Made by a program: the position numbers and the translations under genes. The notes below the pieces were generated by a model. That model was not told the DNA's origin and did no database searches. It saw only the letters and a program-made list of their open reading frames with translations. A DNA stretch of 64,000 nt. Source: Acidimicrobiia bacterium. Its GTDB lineage: Bacteria; Actinomycetota; Acidimicrobiia; Acidimicrobiales; Poriferisodalaceae. The stretch covers positions 1 to 64,000 of the forward strand of contig JAJECP010000009.1 in assembly GCA_022821985.1 (NCBI GenBank), written 5' to 3'. Shown here piece after piece: positions 24,141 through 32,610 of the stretch. Positions within the stretch are counted from its first letter, which is position 1, and each line of letters starts with the position of its first letter.

Positions 24141-25037
24141 CTAGTTCATCGGCGCGAGCGCAGCGGTACCGAAGACCACGCGGAAGCGGACGCACCAGAC
24201 CGACACCGTGCTGTAGCGGTCCAGATCGACATCGCCGGGAATCACGAAGTTCTGCGCCCCGATGTTGCCCTTCAGGTCGCCCAGGTCGATGAAGTCGCCC
24301 ACAAGATCATCGACCGATGCGTCCGGACCCGCAGTGTGCAGGTACACGTTCAGGTCCGGGCCGTTGTCGGTGGCGAAGTCGTCGTCGAACCGCAGGAACG
24401 TCTGCGTGCCGTCGGTGAGCACCACCGCCGTGCCCTCGGCCGGGTGCGACCGGGGCCCGAAGCTCCCCACGTAGGCCACCCGCACACCCTGATCCTCGGT
24501 CTCCCCTGATTCCCCAGAATCGCTGGACTCGGCAGACTCAGTGGACCCGTCGGAACCGGCGGACGCGTCAGACTCAGCGGGTTCGCTGGGCTCACCGGAT
24601 GCGTCAGTCTCGGCAGACTCGGCGGACTCGCTGGTTCCAGCAGACCCCGCTGAACCGTCAGTCTCCGCCGAACCGGCTGACCCGTCCGATGCGTCAGTGT
24701 CAGCATCATGCTCACCCACCGACATCGACTGGTCGGCGGGCTGGTCATCGCTGCCGGTCTCGGCGACGGCAGCCGTCGTCGCTACGGGACCGGCCTCGAG
24801 CGCCTCGCTGATCAGCTCGTCGATGTCAACCTCGACGGCGAACTCGGGGCCCGCCTCGTCGACCACCTCGTCCACGAAGATCAGATGGAACGCAAAGACG
24901 AAGAACACCAGGTAGATGCCGACCCCGATCACACCGGCAACGCCGAGGCCTGCCGCCCAGCGCCCGCCAGTGGATCGAGGAATGAGCTTGCCGAGCAGCC
25001 GTCTCATTGCTCGGTCGCATTCATATTCATGGTGCAC
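24141..25037 (-). CDS. DM13-domain protein with membrane anchor and Ser/Glu/Ala-rich linker
   Basis: 298 residues. One transmembrane helix near 30-52 (GLGVAGVIGVGIYLVFFVFAF), then an acidic segment, then about 90 residues of Ser/Ala/Asp/Glu/Gly-rich low complexity. The C-terminal DM13 domain has RVAYVGSFGPRSHPAEGTAVVLTDG, GDFIDLGDLKGNIGAQNFVIP and the domain's single conserved Cys in VSVWCVRF. DM13 domains are thought to carry out extracytoplasmic electron transfer through that Cys. The start may be the ATG at 25007 (MRRLLGKLIPRS). A DsbB-like disulfide oxidase is encoded 46 bases upstream on the same strand, which fits a redox pair. Confidence 0.85.
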   Translation of the reverse strand: MHHEYECDRAMRRLLGKLIPRSTGGRWAAGLGVAGVIGVGIYLVFFVFAFHLIFVDEVVDEAGPEFAVEVDIDELISEALEAGPVATTAAVAETGSDDQPADQSMSVGEHDADTDASDGSAGSAETDGSAGSAGTSESAESAETDASGEPSEPAESDASAGSDGSTESAESSDSGESGETEDQGVRVAYVGSFGPRSHPAEGTAVVLTDGTQTFLRFDDDFATDNGPDLNVYLHTAGPDASVDDLVGDFIDLGDLKGNIGAQNFVIPGDVDLDRYSTVSVWCVRFRVVFGTAALAPMN

Positions 25038-25083
25038 ACCGTAGGAGCACAGCGGACCGACTCATGTTCACGAGCTCTGAACA

Positions 25084-25653
25084 TCAGGCTCGGTGGCGCG
25101 ACAGGTTCAGCAGCACACCGACGAGCACGAACACGCTGCCGGCCATGTAGGGGATCGACACGAATCCGAACTCCCACGCGTACCGGACCGTGCACGGGCT
25201 GGTGATGCTGCACGTGGTGGCACCTTCGAGATCCGGAAAGTGCTGCAGCAGGTAGTGCCACATCGACATCGCAGCGCCCGCCAAGCACATCGGCAGCCCG
25301 TACAGGTGAACCCCGCGGTCCCGCCGAAACCAGCCCACGACAAGCACCAGTGCGAGCGGGTACATGGCGATGCGCTGGAACCAGCACCACCGGCACGGCT
25401 CCAGATGCGCTATCTCGGACAGATACAGCGAGCCGAGCGTGGCGCCCACGGCAAGCAGCGCCGCAACTCCCACAAGCGCCCGGGCGCCGATCGCAACGCC
25501 ACGTCCGCTCGAGGTGACCCCCCGTTCACCACGGAGCCGCACAGTTGCCAAACCCAGCGTCGCGACATTGCACGCCAACGCGGCCACCGCGAACAGCCGG
25601 AGCATCTGGTCGAGAGTCAGGGTCTCAGCGTGCCAGAAGGAGTCGCCCGCCAT
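25084..25653 (-). CDS. DsbB/BdbC-like disulfide bond formation protein
   Basis: 189 residues from the ATG at 25653, with four hydrophobic segments. The first redox pair is C87-R-W-C90 in EPCRWCWFQR, the typical DsbB motif; the second is C148/C154 (TTCSITSPC). DsbB-type proteins re-oxidise a thiol oxidase and pass electrons to quinone; BdbC-type ones do so in Gram-positives. No DsbA partner is adjacent, but the DM13 protein downstream has a reactive-type Cys. The frame is open to 25791, but the extension is unlike the family. Confidence 0.88.
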   Translation of the reverse strand: MAGDSFWHAETLTLDQMLRLFAVAALACNVATLGLATVRLRGERGVTSSGRGVAIGARALVGVAALLAVGATLGSLYLSEIAHLEPCRWCWFQRIAMYPLALVLVVGWFRRDRGVHLYGLPMCLAGAAMSMWHYLLQHFPDLEGATTCSITSPCTVRYAWEFGFVSIPYMAGSVFVLVGVLLNLSRHRA

Positions 25654-25919
25654 CAACGCCGAGCGCCGCGACACTTTGCGCGATCGCAGCCACCGCGAAC
25701 CCGGCCTCGTGCTGCAAGGCGTGCACGATGCTGAGCTCTCGCGGCATTTGACACGTCGGCTGGCGCGCACGGCTGGTGTAGCTGGCCGCATGACACCGGC
25801 GTTCGACGTTCGGAATCTGCCGTCTCAGCCCGTTGCGGCTGAGGAGAGCAGGATCACGCAGTGCAGTCAGAAGCTCCGAGCCCAAGCTCGGTTGGATTCC
25901 CGAACGCATGAAGGCGTGA

Positions 25920-27536
25920 CTAGCGACCTGACTGGCCCGGGCGACTCATCGGAATCCACAGCGACAAGAACGCCACGCTGGCTGCGATCAAGAAGAACAC
26001 GAGCGCCCGCTGGTAGTAGATCAGCGAACCCGCACCGGAGTCTTCAGTGAGCACAGCGAAGAGCGCCGCTATGCCAATCGCCGCGGATGCGTAGCGCAAG
26101 GTGTTGAACAGCCCGCTCACTTCCCCGAAGTACTTCTCGGGCACCGCCTTGAGCGCCACGCTGTTGAGCAGCGGCACACACATGCCCCAGCCCAAGCCGA
26201 ACAGGGCGATGCTGGGCGCCATGATGAACCAGTAGTTCGGCGTGGTCCCCAGAGTCAGCACCATCCAACCAGTGGAGGCGATCTGCAGGGCTGCGCCAGT
26301 CCGGCAGAGACCGATCTCATTCCAGCGCTCGCCCAAGCGGCTGAACGTAATCGTGGCGAAGCCCGCAGTGATCGGCCCGAGGGTTAGCGCCAGCCCGACC
26401 GCCGGCTTTCCGTAGTTCCACACGTTGAACAGAAACAGTGGCCAGAGCAGCCACAGCGACTGCGACGAGAGGCCGACCAGGAAGTTGGCCAGTTGCGTCA
26501 CCCACACGCTGCGTCGCCGCAGCAAGTGCAGGTTCAGCAACGGCTCGGCGTGACGCAGTGAGTTGAAGACGAAGACTGCCAGCGCCACGACACCGACGCC
26601 CATCAATGCAAGTGCGACAGGCGACAGCAGTCCCCAATCTCTTCCCTGCATGAGCGGCGTCACGATTGCGAGCAGTGCCACCGTGCCGGCGGTCGCACCC
26701 ACGATGTCGAGTCGCTGGCGCTTCGGGGGTATGGGCTGTTCGCTCAGCACTCGCCAGCCCACGATGAACAGCAACGCAGCAATCGGAGCGCTCACGAAAT
26801 ACAGCACGCGCCAGCTAGCGAGCTCCAGCATCAGCGTGGACACCTGCGGCGCGATCACCGCGGCCAGCGGACCCGATGCCGACCAGAGTCCAACCGCAGT
26901 TGTTCGTCTCGACTCGGGGAACAACGGCAGCACAAGACTCAACGAGGCCGGGAGGATCGCTGCACCGCTGATCGCCTGCAGCACTCGGGCCATGTTCAAC
27001 GTCCACACCGTCGGCGCTATGGCGGAGAACACCGCAGACAGCGCGAACAGCGCAAGCCCGATCTGGAAGACGCGCTTGCGGCCGATCCTGTCGGCGAGCC
27101 GTCCGGCCAGCGGCAGGAACGCAGCCGTGCCGATCATGAACCCGGCGATGCCCCAGCCCACGTCAGCTGCCGTGGCGCCGGCGAAGCTGTCGCGGATCGA
27201 GTCCAGCGCCAAGTTGGAGGCCGTGCTGTTGAAGCCGACCAGCACCGTTCCCAGCGAAGCCACGGTCAGTGCCCGCCATGCTCGACCAGACACCGCTTCG
27301 CGTGCTTGCGGAGGCGTCGGAGGAACTTGCCGATCTGCAGCGGGGACGGGACGAGCTGCCGTGGCCGGCCGAACTGCAGAGGCCGGACGGGGTGCCGTGG
27401 CCAGGCCGTTTTGCAGACCGGCCTCGGCATGGCGACGCTCGATGACCGGAGTGCCCTTCGCCGCCGGGATTCCGGGCAACACCGGCGCACCCGACTCGAC
27501 CGGACTGCCAGCCCGACGCCGAGCGTTGGCCCCCAT
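25920..27536 (-). CDS. MFS drug-efflux-type transporter (DHA2-like)
   Basis: From the ATG at 27536 (538 residues) a disordered Pro/Ala/Arg-rich N-terminus of about 80 residues precedes the membrane part. That part has many hydrophobic segments beginning with RALTVASLGTVLVGFNSTASNLALDSIRDSF. The loop LAGRLADRIGRKRVFQIG is the MFS motif A and VLQAISGAAILPASLSLVLPLFP resembles motif C. About 14 segments suggest a proton-coupled exporter of the EmrB/DHA2 type. The long N-terminus may not be translated; a start nearer the first helix is possible. No adjacent regulator. Confidence 0.85.
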   Translation of the reverse strand: MGANARRRAGSPVESGAPVLPGIPAAKGTPVIERRHAEAGLQNGLATAPRPASAVRPATAARPVPAADRQVPPTPPQAREAVSGRAWRALTVASLGTVLVGFNSTASNLALDSIRDSFAGATAADVGWGIAGFMIGTAAFLPLAGRLADRIGRKRVFQIGLALFALSAVFSAIAPTVWTLNMARVLQAISGAAILPASLSLVLPLFPESRRTTAVGLWSASGPLAAVIAPQVSTLMLELASWRVLYFVSAPIAALLFIVGWRVLSEQPIPPKRQRLDIVGATAGTVALLAIVTPLMQGRDWGLLSPVALALMGVGVVALAVFVFNSLRHAEPLLNLHLLRRRSVWVTQLANFLVGLSSQSLWLLWPLFLFNVWNYGKPAVGLALTLGPITAGFATITFSRLGERWNEIGLCRTGAALQIASTGWMVLTLGTTPNYWFIMAPSIALFGLGWGMCVPLLNSVALKAVPEKYFGEVSGLFNTLRYASAAIGIAALFAVLTEDSGAGSLIYYQRALVFFLIAASVAFLSLWIPMSRPGQSGR

Positions 27537-27691
27537 GGGTGTCTTCGTTCGCTGCCGATGAGTTTCGGCAGGCGGGACCTGCGGCACGCGCGCCAGATCA
27601 ACCTGACCTGGCTCGACCTCGTTCCGCACCCGCACCAGCGTACGGCTCAGCCAGCGCCGCCAATCGCAGAAATCGAATGGTTGTTAGAGGA

Positions 27692-28525
27692 TCAACGACC
27701 GTGGAACACCGGCTCGCGCTTGTCCACGAAGGCCTGCGCCGCTTCCTTGTGGTCGTCGGTCTGACCGGTGTGGATGTGGTGCGCCGCTTCCATGTCCAAG
27801 CACTCGCCCATGTCGCCGTGAACTGCCCGGTTCAGGTTCTCCTTCATGTACCGGTACGCCACGGTCGGGCCGTTGGCCAGCCGCCTTGCGACCGCTCCCA
27901 CCTCGTCCATCAGGCTCTCCGCGGGGAACACGCCGTTCACCAGGCCCAGCGACACCGCCTGATCCATATCGACCCGGTCGGACAGGAAGTACAGCTCACG
28001 CGCCTTGGCCGAGCCGATCAGCCGCGACATGAACCACGTGCCGCCGTAGTCGCCGCTGAACCCCACCCGGGCAAACGCCGTGGTCATGATCGCGTTGGGC
28101 GCCGCATACCGCAGGTCGCACGCCAGCGCCAGCGACAGGCCCGCCCCAGCAGCCGCCCCCGGCAGCGCCGCAATGGTCGGCTTGGGCATCTCGTACAGCT
28201 TCCCCGAGGTGTCTCGCTGGCTGCGGCGCTGGTTGTGCACGCGGGCGTCGTACTGCAGCGGGCTGCCGCCGCCCTCGCCGCCTGCCGCCGCCATGCCCTT
28301 CACATCGCCGCCGGCACAGAACGCACCGCCCGCACCGGTCAGCACCAGCGCCCCCACATCGGAAGCCGTCTCGGCATCGGCAAGCGCCGCAACGAGCCCT
28401 TCCATCATCGGCGTCGACATCGCATTGCGACGGTCAGGACGGTTCAGCGTGACGGTCATCACGCCGTCGGTGATCTCGACAGCAATGTCGTCGGTCCCCG
28501 TATCGAAGATTCGGTCAGCCATCAT
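27692..28525 (-). CDS. Enoyl-CoA hydratase/isomerase (crotonase family)
   Basis: 277 residues. It starts MMADRIFDTGTDDIAVEITDGVMTVTLNRPDRRNAM, the common crotonase opening. The oxyanion-hole segments are GAFCAGGDVKGMAA and ALPGAAAGAGLSLALACDLRYA. The position of the second catalytic Glu reads VGFSGDYGGTWFMSRLIG, with Asp where many hydratases have Glu, as in PaaG-type or other divergent members. It probably acts in acyl-CoA degradation with the 3-hydroxyacyl-CoA dehydrogenase at 31.2 kb. AAGGAG precedes the ATG. Stands alone between MFS and HtrA genes. Confidence 0.88.
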   Translation of the reverse strand: MMADRIFDTGTDDIAVEITDGVMTVTLNRPDRRNAMSTPMMEGLVAALADAETASDVGALVLTGAGGAFCAGGDVKGMAAAGGEGGGSPLQYDARVHNQRRSQRDTSGKLYEMPKPTIAALPGAAAGAGLSLALACDLRYAAPNAIMTTAFARVGFSGDYGGTWFMSRLIGSAKARELYFLSDRVDMDQAVSLGLVNGVFPAESLMDEVGAVARRLANGPTVAYRYMKENLNRAVHGDMGECLDMEAAHHIHTGQTDDHKEAAQAFVDKREPVFHGR

Positions 28526-28597
28526 TTTCTCCTTGCGGATGTGTTGAGTCGGCAGCCAGCCCCCGCAGTATCGCGAACCGCTGTGACACGCGCCGGA

Positions 28598-30181
28598 TCA
28601 CCCCTCGGCGTCGTCGGGCACGAACGAACCCAGCTCCACCTCGACCTGCCTGAGCTTGCCGTCGTTGCCGATCACACCGATCTCCACCCGATCCCCCGGC
28701 AGCCTCGCCAGAATCTCCACCACAAGGTCGTTGCTCGTACGAATCTCCACGCCCTCGAACCCGACGATCACATCACCGGGCTCGATGCCTGCCCGATCGG
28801 CGGCCCCGCCGGCCTCGACGCCCACCACCAGCGCTCCAAAGGTGACCTGCGGCAGCAGCTCGATGCCGGCGAACTCATCGTCGGGATCCGGCCCCGGCTC
28901 CACGGTCTCCGGGCCGCCGTCGTCAAGCTCTCCGCCCGGATCATCGGGTTCTTCCGGTGCCTCGTTGGCGGCAATGAAGTCCTCGACCGACGTGATGCGC
29001 ACACCAAGATACGCCTTCGCCTGCACCACACCCTCGAGCAGTTGATCGATGATCGGGCGGGCGTGATCAATCGAGATGGCGTAGCCGATGCCTTCGGCGA
29101 AACCGGCGCGGATCGCAGTGTTGACGCCGATGACCTCGCCCGCAGCGTTCACCAGCGGCCCGCCGGAGTTGCCTGGGTTGATGGCCGCATCCGTCTGGAT
29201 GAGCCGCACCAGCCTCGTGTTGTCCGACAACGTGATGTCGCGGTTGAGTCCTGACACGATGCCTGCGGTGACCGTGGGTTCGCCGACGATGCCGAAGGCG
29301 TTGCCAATGGCGATCACCTCGTCGCCGACCTCCACGCCTTCGGTGGAACCGAGACGAACCGCCGACAACCCGTCGCGGTCGACCTTCAGCACCGCGAGGT
29401 CGCGCGTTGGGTCGCTGGCTACGACCTCGGCAGGCACGAGCTCGCCGCCGAATAGGCGAACCGCCACCGTTTCGGCATCTCGGACCACGTGTTCGTTGGT
29501 GACGATATGGCCATCGGCCGCCACGACGAAGCCCGAGCCGCCGCCGTCCGGGTTCTCCTCGGTCGGGGTCTTCACGATGACGACTGATTCCTGTACCGCA
29601 TCGAGAACTGCTTTGACGTTGATGCCCTCGATGCGACTTCCGAGCGGCGAGCCCGGCTGGTCCGACTCGCCGGCCAACATGCGTGCCCACGCCTCAGCGA
29701 GCGTGTCGGGGTCGAGGTCGACAGTGCCATCGCTGGATTCAGAGTCGCCGGGTGCGGCGCCGAAGAGATTGGAGTTGGCGAGCACCTGGCTCCAGAAGTC
29801 GGCATCGCCCGTGGACCCTTCGGGTGGCTGTATGCCGCTCGCCTCGCCCTCGTCGCTCAGTGGTGCCGCCACCGTCGGTGCCGACGAATCCGGCTGCGAG
29901 GGAGACTGCTGCGTGTCGTCGTCGGGCTTCGGAGCCTCCGGGGAGACCTCCGCCGTCGGCGCGGCAGTGTCAGGGCCGTCGTCGCCGGCCAGCACGATGA
30001 CCAGGAGCAATCCGGCCGTCAGCGCCCCGATGAGCGCCCCCACAGCCCCCGCAATACCGACCACCAGGCACCCCGGCCGCCTTGATTCAGACGACTCGGC
30101 CGCGATCTCCTGACCTGCTTCCTCCGCGGGGAGAGCTGCCGTCTCGTCTGCTGGTTCGACAGGCAGATCCGGTTCAGCCAT
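28598..30181 (-). CDS. HtrA/DegP-like membrane serine protease with PDZ domain
   Basis: 527 residues. A cytoplasmic acidic head and a TM helix at 37-65 lead to an Asp/Ser/Pro-rich stalk. The protease domain has H231 (IVTNEHVV), D261 (RDLAVLKV) and S339 (NPGNSGGPLV). A PDZ domain follows at about 385-510, interrupted by an acidic, Pro-rich insert (EAPEEPDDPGGELDDGG…). HtrA proteases handle misfolded envelope proteins. Its start shares a base with the stop of the phosphotransferase gene, so it is coupled to that operon, an odd pairing for a stress protease. Confidence 0.92.
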   Translation of the reverse strand: MAEPDLPVEPADETAALPAEEAGQEIAAESSESRRPGCLVVGIAGAVGALIGALTAGLLLVIVLAGDDGPDTAAPTAEVSPEAPKPDDDTQQSPSQPDSSAPTVAAPLSDEGEASGIQPPEGSTGDADFWSQVLANSNLFGAAPGDSESSDGTVDLDPDTLAEAWARMLAGESDQPGSPLGSRIEGINVKAVLDAVQESVVIVKTPTEENPDGGGSGFVVAADGHIVTNEHVVRDAETVAVRLFGGELVPAEVVASDPTRDLAVLKVDRDGLSAVRLGSTEGVEVGDEVIAIGNAFGIVGEPTVTAGIVSGLNRDITLSDNTRLVRLIQTDAAINPGNSGGPLVNAAGEVIGVNTAIRAGFAEGIGYAISIDHARPIIDQLLEGVVQAKAYLGVRITSVEDFIAANEAPEEPDDPGGELDDGGPETVEPGPDPDDEFAGIELLPQVTFGALVVGVEAGGAADRAGIEPGDVIVGFEGVEIRTSNDLVVEILARLPGDRVEIGVIGNDGKLRQVEVELGSFVPDDAEG

Positions 30182-31215
30182 CAGCGAACGGCGAGGCGTT
30201 CGGCTGCGCTGGTCGACAGGAAATCGACGTTCTCACGGAACTGATCGGTGTCGGTGTCCTCGGCGTCTGCCATCGCCCCGTGCAGGTACCGGTTGAGCAC
30301 GCCCTCCGATATAGCAGCCAGACGCCAGTACGAGAACGCGCGGTAGTAGTCGACCTGCGACAGGTCACGCCCCGACGCATCGGCGTACCAATCCAGCATC
30401 TGGCTGCGGGAAGCGAACCCGCCCGCCTGCGTGGGCGCCGAGGAGCCCGCCGACACCTCATCGGGTGACACCCAGTTGTTCATCAGGTAGCCCACATCGG
30501 CCATGGGGTCGCCGAGCGTGCACAGCTCCCAGTCGAGCACCGCAACGATGTCGCCGGAACCCGACAACATGTTCCCCAGCCGGTAATCGCCATGGACGAT
30601 CGCCGAGCCGACCTGCTCAGGCTTGCGAGCCTCCAGCTCCGCAGCGACCTCATCCATGATCGGCAGCTCACGAGTCTTCGACTGCTCCCACTGGCGCTTC
30701 CAGCGACGCAGCTGCCGCCCCAGGTAATCCTCCCGCCGCCCCAGATCGCCGAGCCCCACATCGTCGGGCTCAATCGCATGCAGCAGGGCCAGCACATCAG
30801 CAACCCGGCGGCTCAGCGGCACACGCTCGCCGTCAGGCACCAGCGCCGACTCATCCGCCGAATGCAGCACCGCCCCCTCCTCATAGCTCATGACATAGAA
30901 CGGCGCCTCGTTCACGGTCTCATCCGCGCACAGCGCGATCGCCCGGGGCACCGGCACCTCGGTCTGCCCCACACCCGAGATGATCTTGTGCTCCCGACCC
31001 ATGTCGTGCGCCGTGGCCAGCACATGGCCCAGCGGCGGCCGCCGCAGCACCACCGACGAGCCGTCGCCGCAGTGCACCCGGTACGTCAGGTTCGAATGCC
31101 CGCCGGCAATCAGCTCAAAACGCAGCGGTTGAGCAGCCTGCGGCACATGGGCGGCGAACCACTCGCTGACCGCAGGGGCATCGATGCCCGTCGGCACCTC
31201 ACCGTCAGCCGACAT
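30181..31215 (-). CDS. APH-family phosphotransferase (ACAD10-like aminoglycoside-kinase fold)
   Basis: 344 residues from the ATG at 31215. Kinase marks are FELIAGGHSNLTYRVHCGDGSSVVLRRPP (ATP loop), IVHGDYRLGNML (catalytic Asp and Asn) and VAVLDWELCTLGDPMADVGYLM (DFG-like metal Asp). The pattern is that of the APH-like kinases fused to acyl-CoA dehydrogenases in ACAD10/11, which phosphorylate 4-hydroxyacyl-CoAs. Placed between a 3-hydroxyacyl-CoA dehydrogenase (one base gap, TGACATG) and HtrA, which supports a role in hydroxy-acid or lipid breakdown rather than antibiotic resistance. Confidence 0.88.
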   Translation of the reverse strand: MSADGEVPTGIDAPAVSEWFAAHVPQAAQPLRFELIAGGHSNLTYRVHCGDGSSVVLRRPPLGHVLATAHDMGREHKIISGVGQTEVPVPRAIALCADETVNEAPFYVMSYEEGAVLHSADESALVPDGERVPLSRRVADVLALLHAIEPDDVGLGDLGRREDYLGRQLRRWKRQWEQSKTRELPIMDEVAAELEARKPEQVGSAIVHGDYRLGNMLSGSGDIVAVLDWELCTLGDPMADVGYLMNNWVSPDEVSAGSSAPTQAGGFASRSQMLDWYADASGRDLSQVDYYRAFSYWRLAAISEGVLNRYLHGAMADAEDTDTDQFRENVDFLSTSAAERLAVR

Positions 31216-31216
31216 G

Positions 31217-32068
31217 TCAGCCGTAGGTGTAGAAGCCCCGGCCGGTCTTGCGCCCGAGCAGCCCCGCGTCGCACATGCGGCTGAGCATCGGCGGCGGGGC
31301 GTAGAGCTGCTCGCGGAACTCCTCATACAGCGACTCGGCCACCGCCAGCGTCGTGTCGAGGCCGATCAGGTCGCACAGGGCCAGCGGGCCCATCGGATGG
31401 TTGCAGCCCAGCACCATGCCGGCGTCGATGTCTTCGGTCGAAGCGAAGCCCGATTCGAGCATCCGGATGGCCGACAGGATGTAGGGGATCAGCAGGGCAT
31501 TCACCACGAACCCCGCCCGGTCCTGGCTGTCGACCACCCGCTTGCCGAGCCGTTCAGAAGCGAACGACCGGCAGCGCTCTGCCGTCTCCTCAGCGGTCAG
31601 CAACGACGAGATGACCTCCACCAGTCCCATCACCGGCACCGGATTGAAGAAGTGCATGCCGATGACCTGTGACGGCCGGTCGGTGGCCATGGCCAGCTTC
31701 ATGATCGGGATGGCCGACGTGTTCGACGCCATCACTGCCGCCGGGTCGTCGAGCACCTTCGACAGCCGCCCGAACACCTCCAGCTTGGCCGGCTCAGACT
31801 CGACCACCGCTTCGATCACGAACTCACGATCCGCCAGCTCGTCGAGATCCACGCCGAACGACATGGCGCCCAGCGCCGATTCCCGCCCCGATTCGTCGAG
31901 CTTGCCGGCGTTGACGGCCCGGTTCAGGCTCTTCTCGATGCGGGCCATGCCGGCGGCCAGCGCATCCTCGTTGACCTCCACGATCTTCACGTCGCACCCG
32001 TTGCGGGCCGCAACCTCGGCGATGCCCGACCCCATCAGGCCGCAGCCCACCACACCGATCTTGTCCAT
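31217..32068 (-). CDS. 3-hydroxyacyl-CoA (3-hydroxybutyryl-CoA) dehydrogenase
   Basis: 283 residues, the usual length of the monofunctional enzyme. The NAD loop is KIGVVGCGLMGSGIAEVAARNG. The catalytic region is VIGMHFFNPVPVMGLVEVI with the His-Glu pair, and DRAGFVVNALLIPYILSAIRMLESGFASTEDID with MGPLALCDLIGLDT follows. It oxidises L-3-hydroxyacyl-CoA to 3-ketoacyl-CoA. First gene of a run with the APH-like kinase and HtrA. Confidence 0.93.
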   Translation of the reverse strand: MDKIGVVGCGLMGSGIAEVAARNGCDVKIVEVNEDALAAGMARIEKSLNRAVNAGKLDESGRESALGAMSFGVDLDELADREFVIEAVVESEPAKLEVFGRLSKVLDDPAAVMASNTSAIPIMKLAMATDRPSQVIGMHFFNPVPVMGLVEVISSLLTAEETAERCRSFASERLGKRVVDSQDRAGFVVNALLIPYILSAIRMLESGFASTEDIDAGMVLGCNHPMGPLALCDLIGLDTTLAVAESLYEEFREQLYAPPPMLSRMCDAGLLGRKTGRGFYTYG

Positions 32069-32144
32069 GAGCCCCTGCCCTCAACTCGACGCCGTGGGCA
32101 ATCTACCCGTCGAGGCCCGCTGACTCCGTGGCCGGGGCCCAGTC

Positions 32145-32555
32145 TCAGGATTCGGCCGGCGTGCTCCGGGATCGGTCAATGGCGCCCTGCACAGCAGCCA
32201 CCACCTCGTCGGCGGTGGCACCGGGGGTAAGCACTGCCGCCACGCCCGCCTGCTCCATGGCTTCGAGGTCGCCGTCGGGCACGATGCCGCCCAGGATGAC
32301 CGGGATACTCTCGGCGTCGGCCTCACGCAGGCGCTGCACCACCAGCGGCATCAGCGCCTCATGCGCACCCGACAGCATCGACACCCCGATGGCGTCCACG
32401 TCTTCGTCGATGGCAGCGGCCACCACGCTCTCGGGCGTCTGGAACAGCCCGGTGTAGATCACCTCGAAGCCGGCATCCCGCAGCATCCGGGCCACCACCT
32501 TGACGCCGCGGTCATGCCCGTCAAGACCGAGCTTGGCAATCAGCACCCGTGACAC
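32145..32555 (-). CDS. Cobalamin-binding subunit of a methylmalonyl-CoA mutase-type enzyme
   Basis: 136 residues forming only the B12-binding Rossmann domain. The base-off His motif is AKLGLDGHDRGVKVVARMLRDAGFEVIYTGLFQTPESV, followed by IGVSMLSGAHEALMP and VILGGIVPDGDLEAMEQAGV. Small subunits like this pair with a separate large catalytic subunit (methylmalonyl-CoA, isobutyryl-CoA or hydroxyisobutyryl-CoA mutase), which is not in the window. Placed 76 bases upstream of the hydroxyacyl-CoA dehydrogenase, in line with acyl-CoA metabolism. Confidence 0.9.
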   Translation of the reverse strand: MSRVLIAKLGLDGHDRGVKVVARMLRDAGFEVIYTGLFQTPESVVAAAIDEDVDAIGVSMLSGAHEALMPLVVQRLREADAESIPVILGGIVPDGDLEAMEQAGVAAVLTPGATADEVVAAVQGAIDRSRSTPAES

Positions 32556-32610
32556 GGGCCGAGATTACCGGCCTGCCCTGCTGATCTGCCGTGCCGATCT
32601 GCCCCGCCGG

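Noticed and set aside
24480..24730. Ser/Asp-coding repeats as a possible satellite array
   Set aside because: They encode the in-frame low-complexity linker of the DM13 protein.
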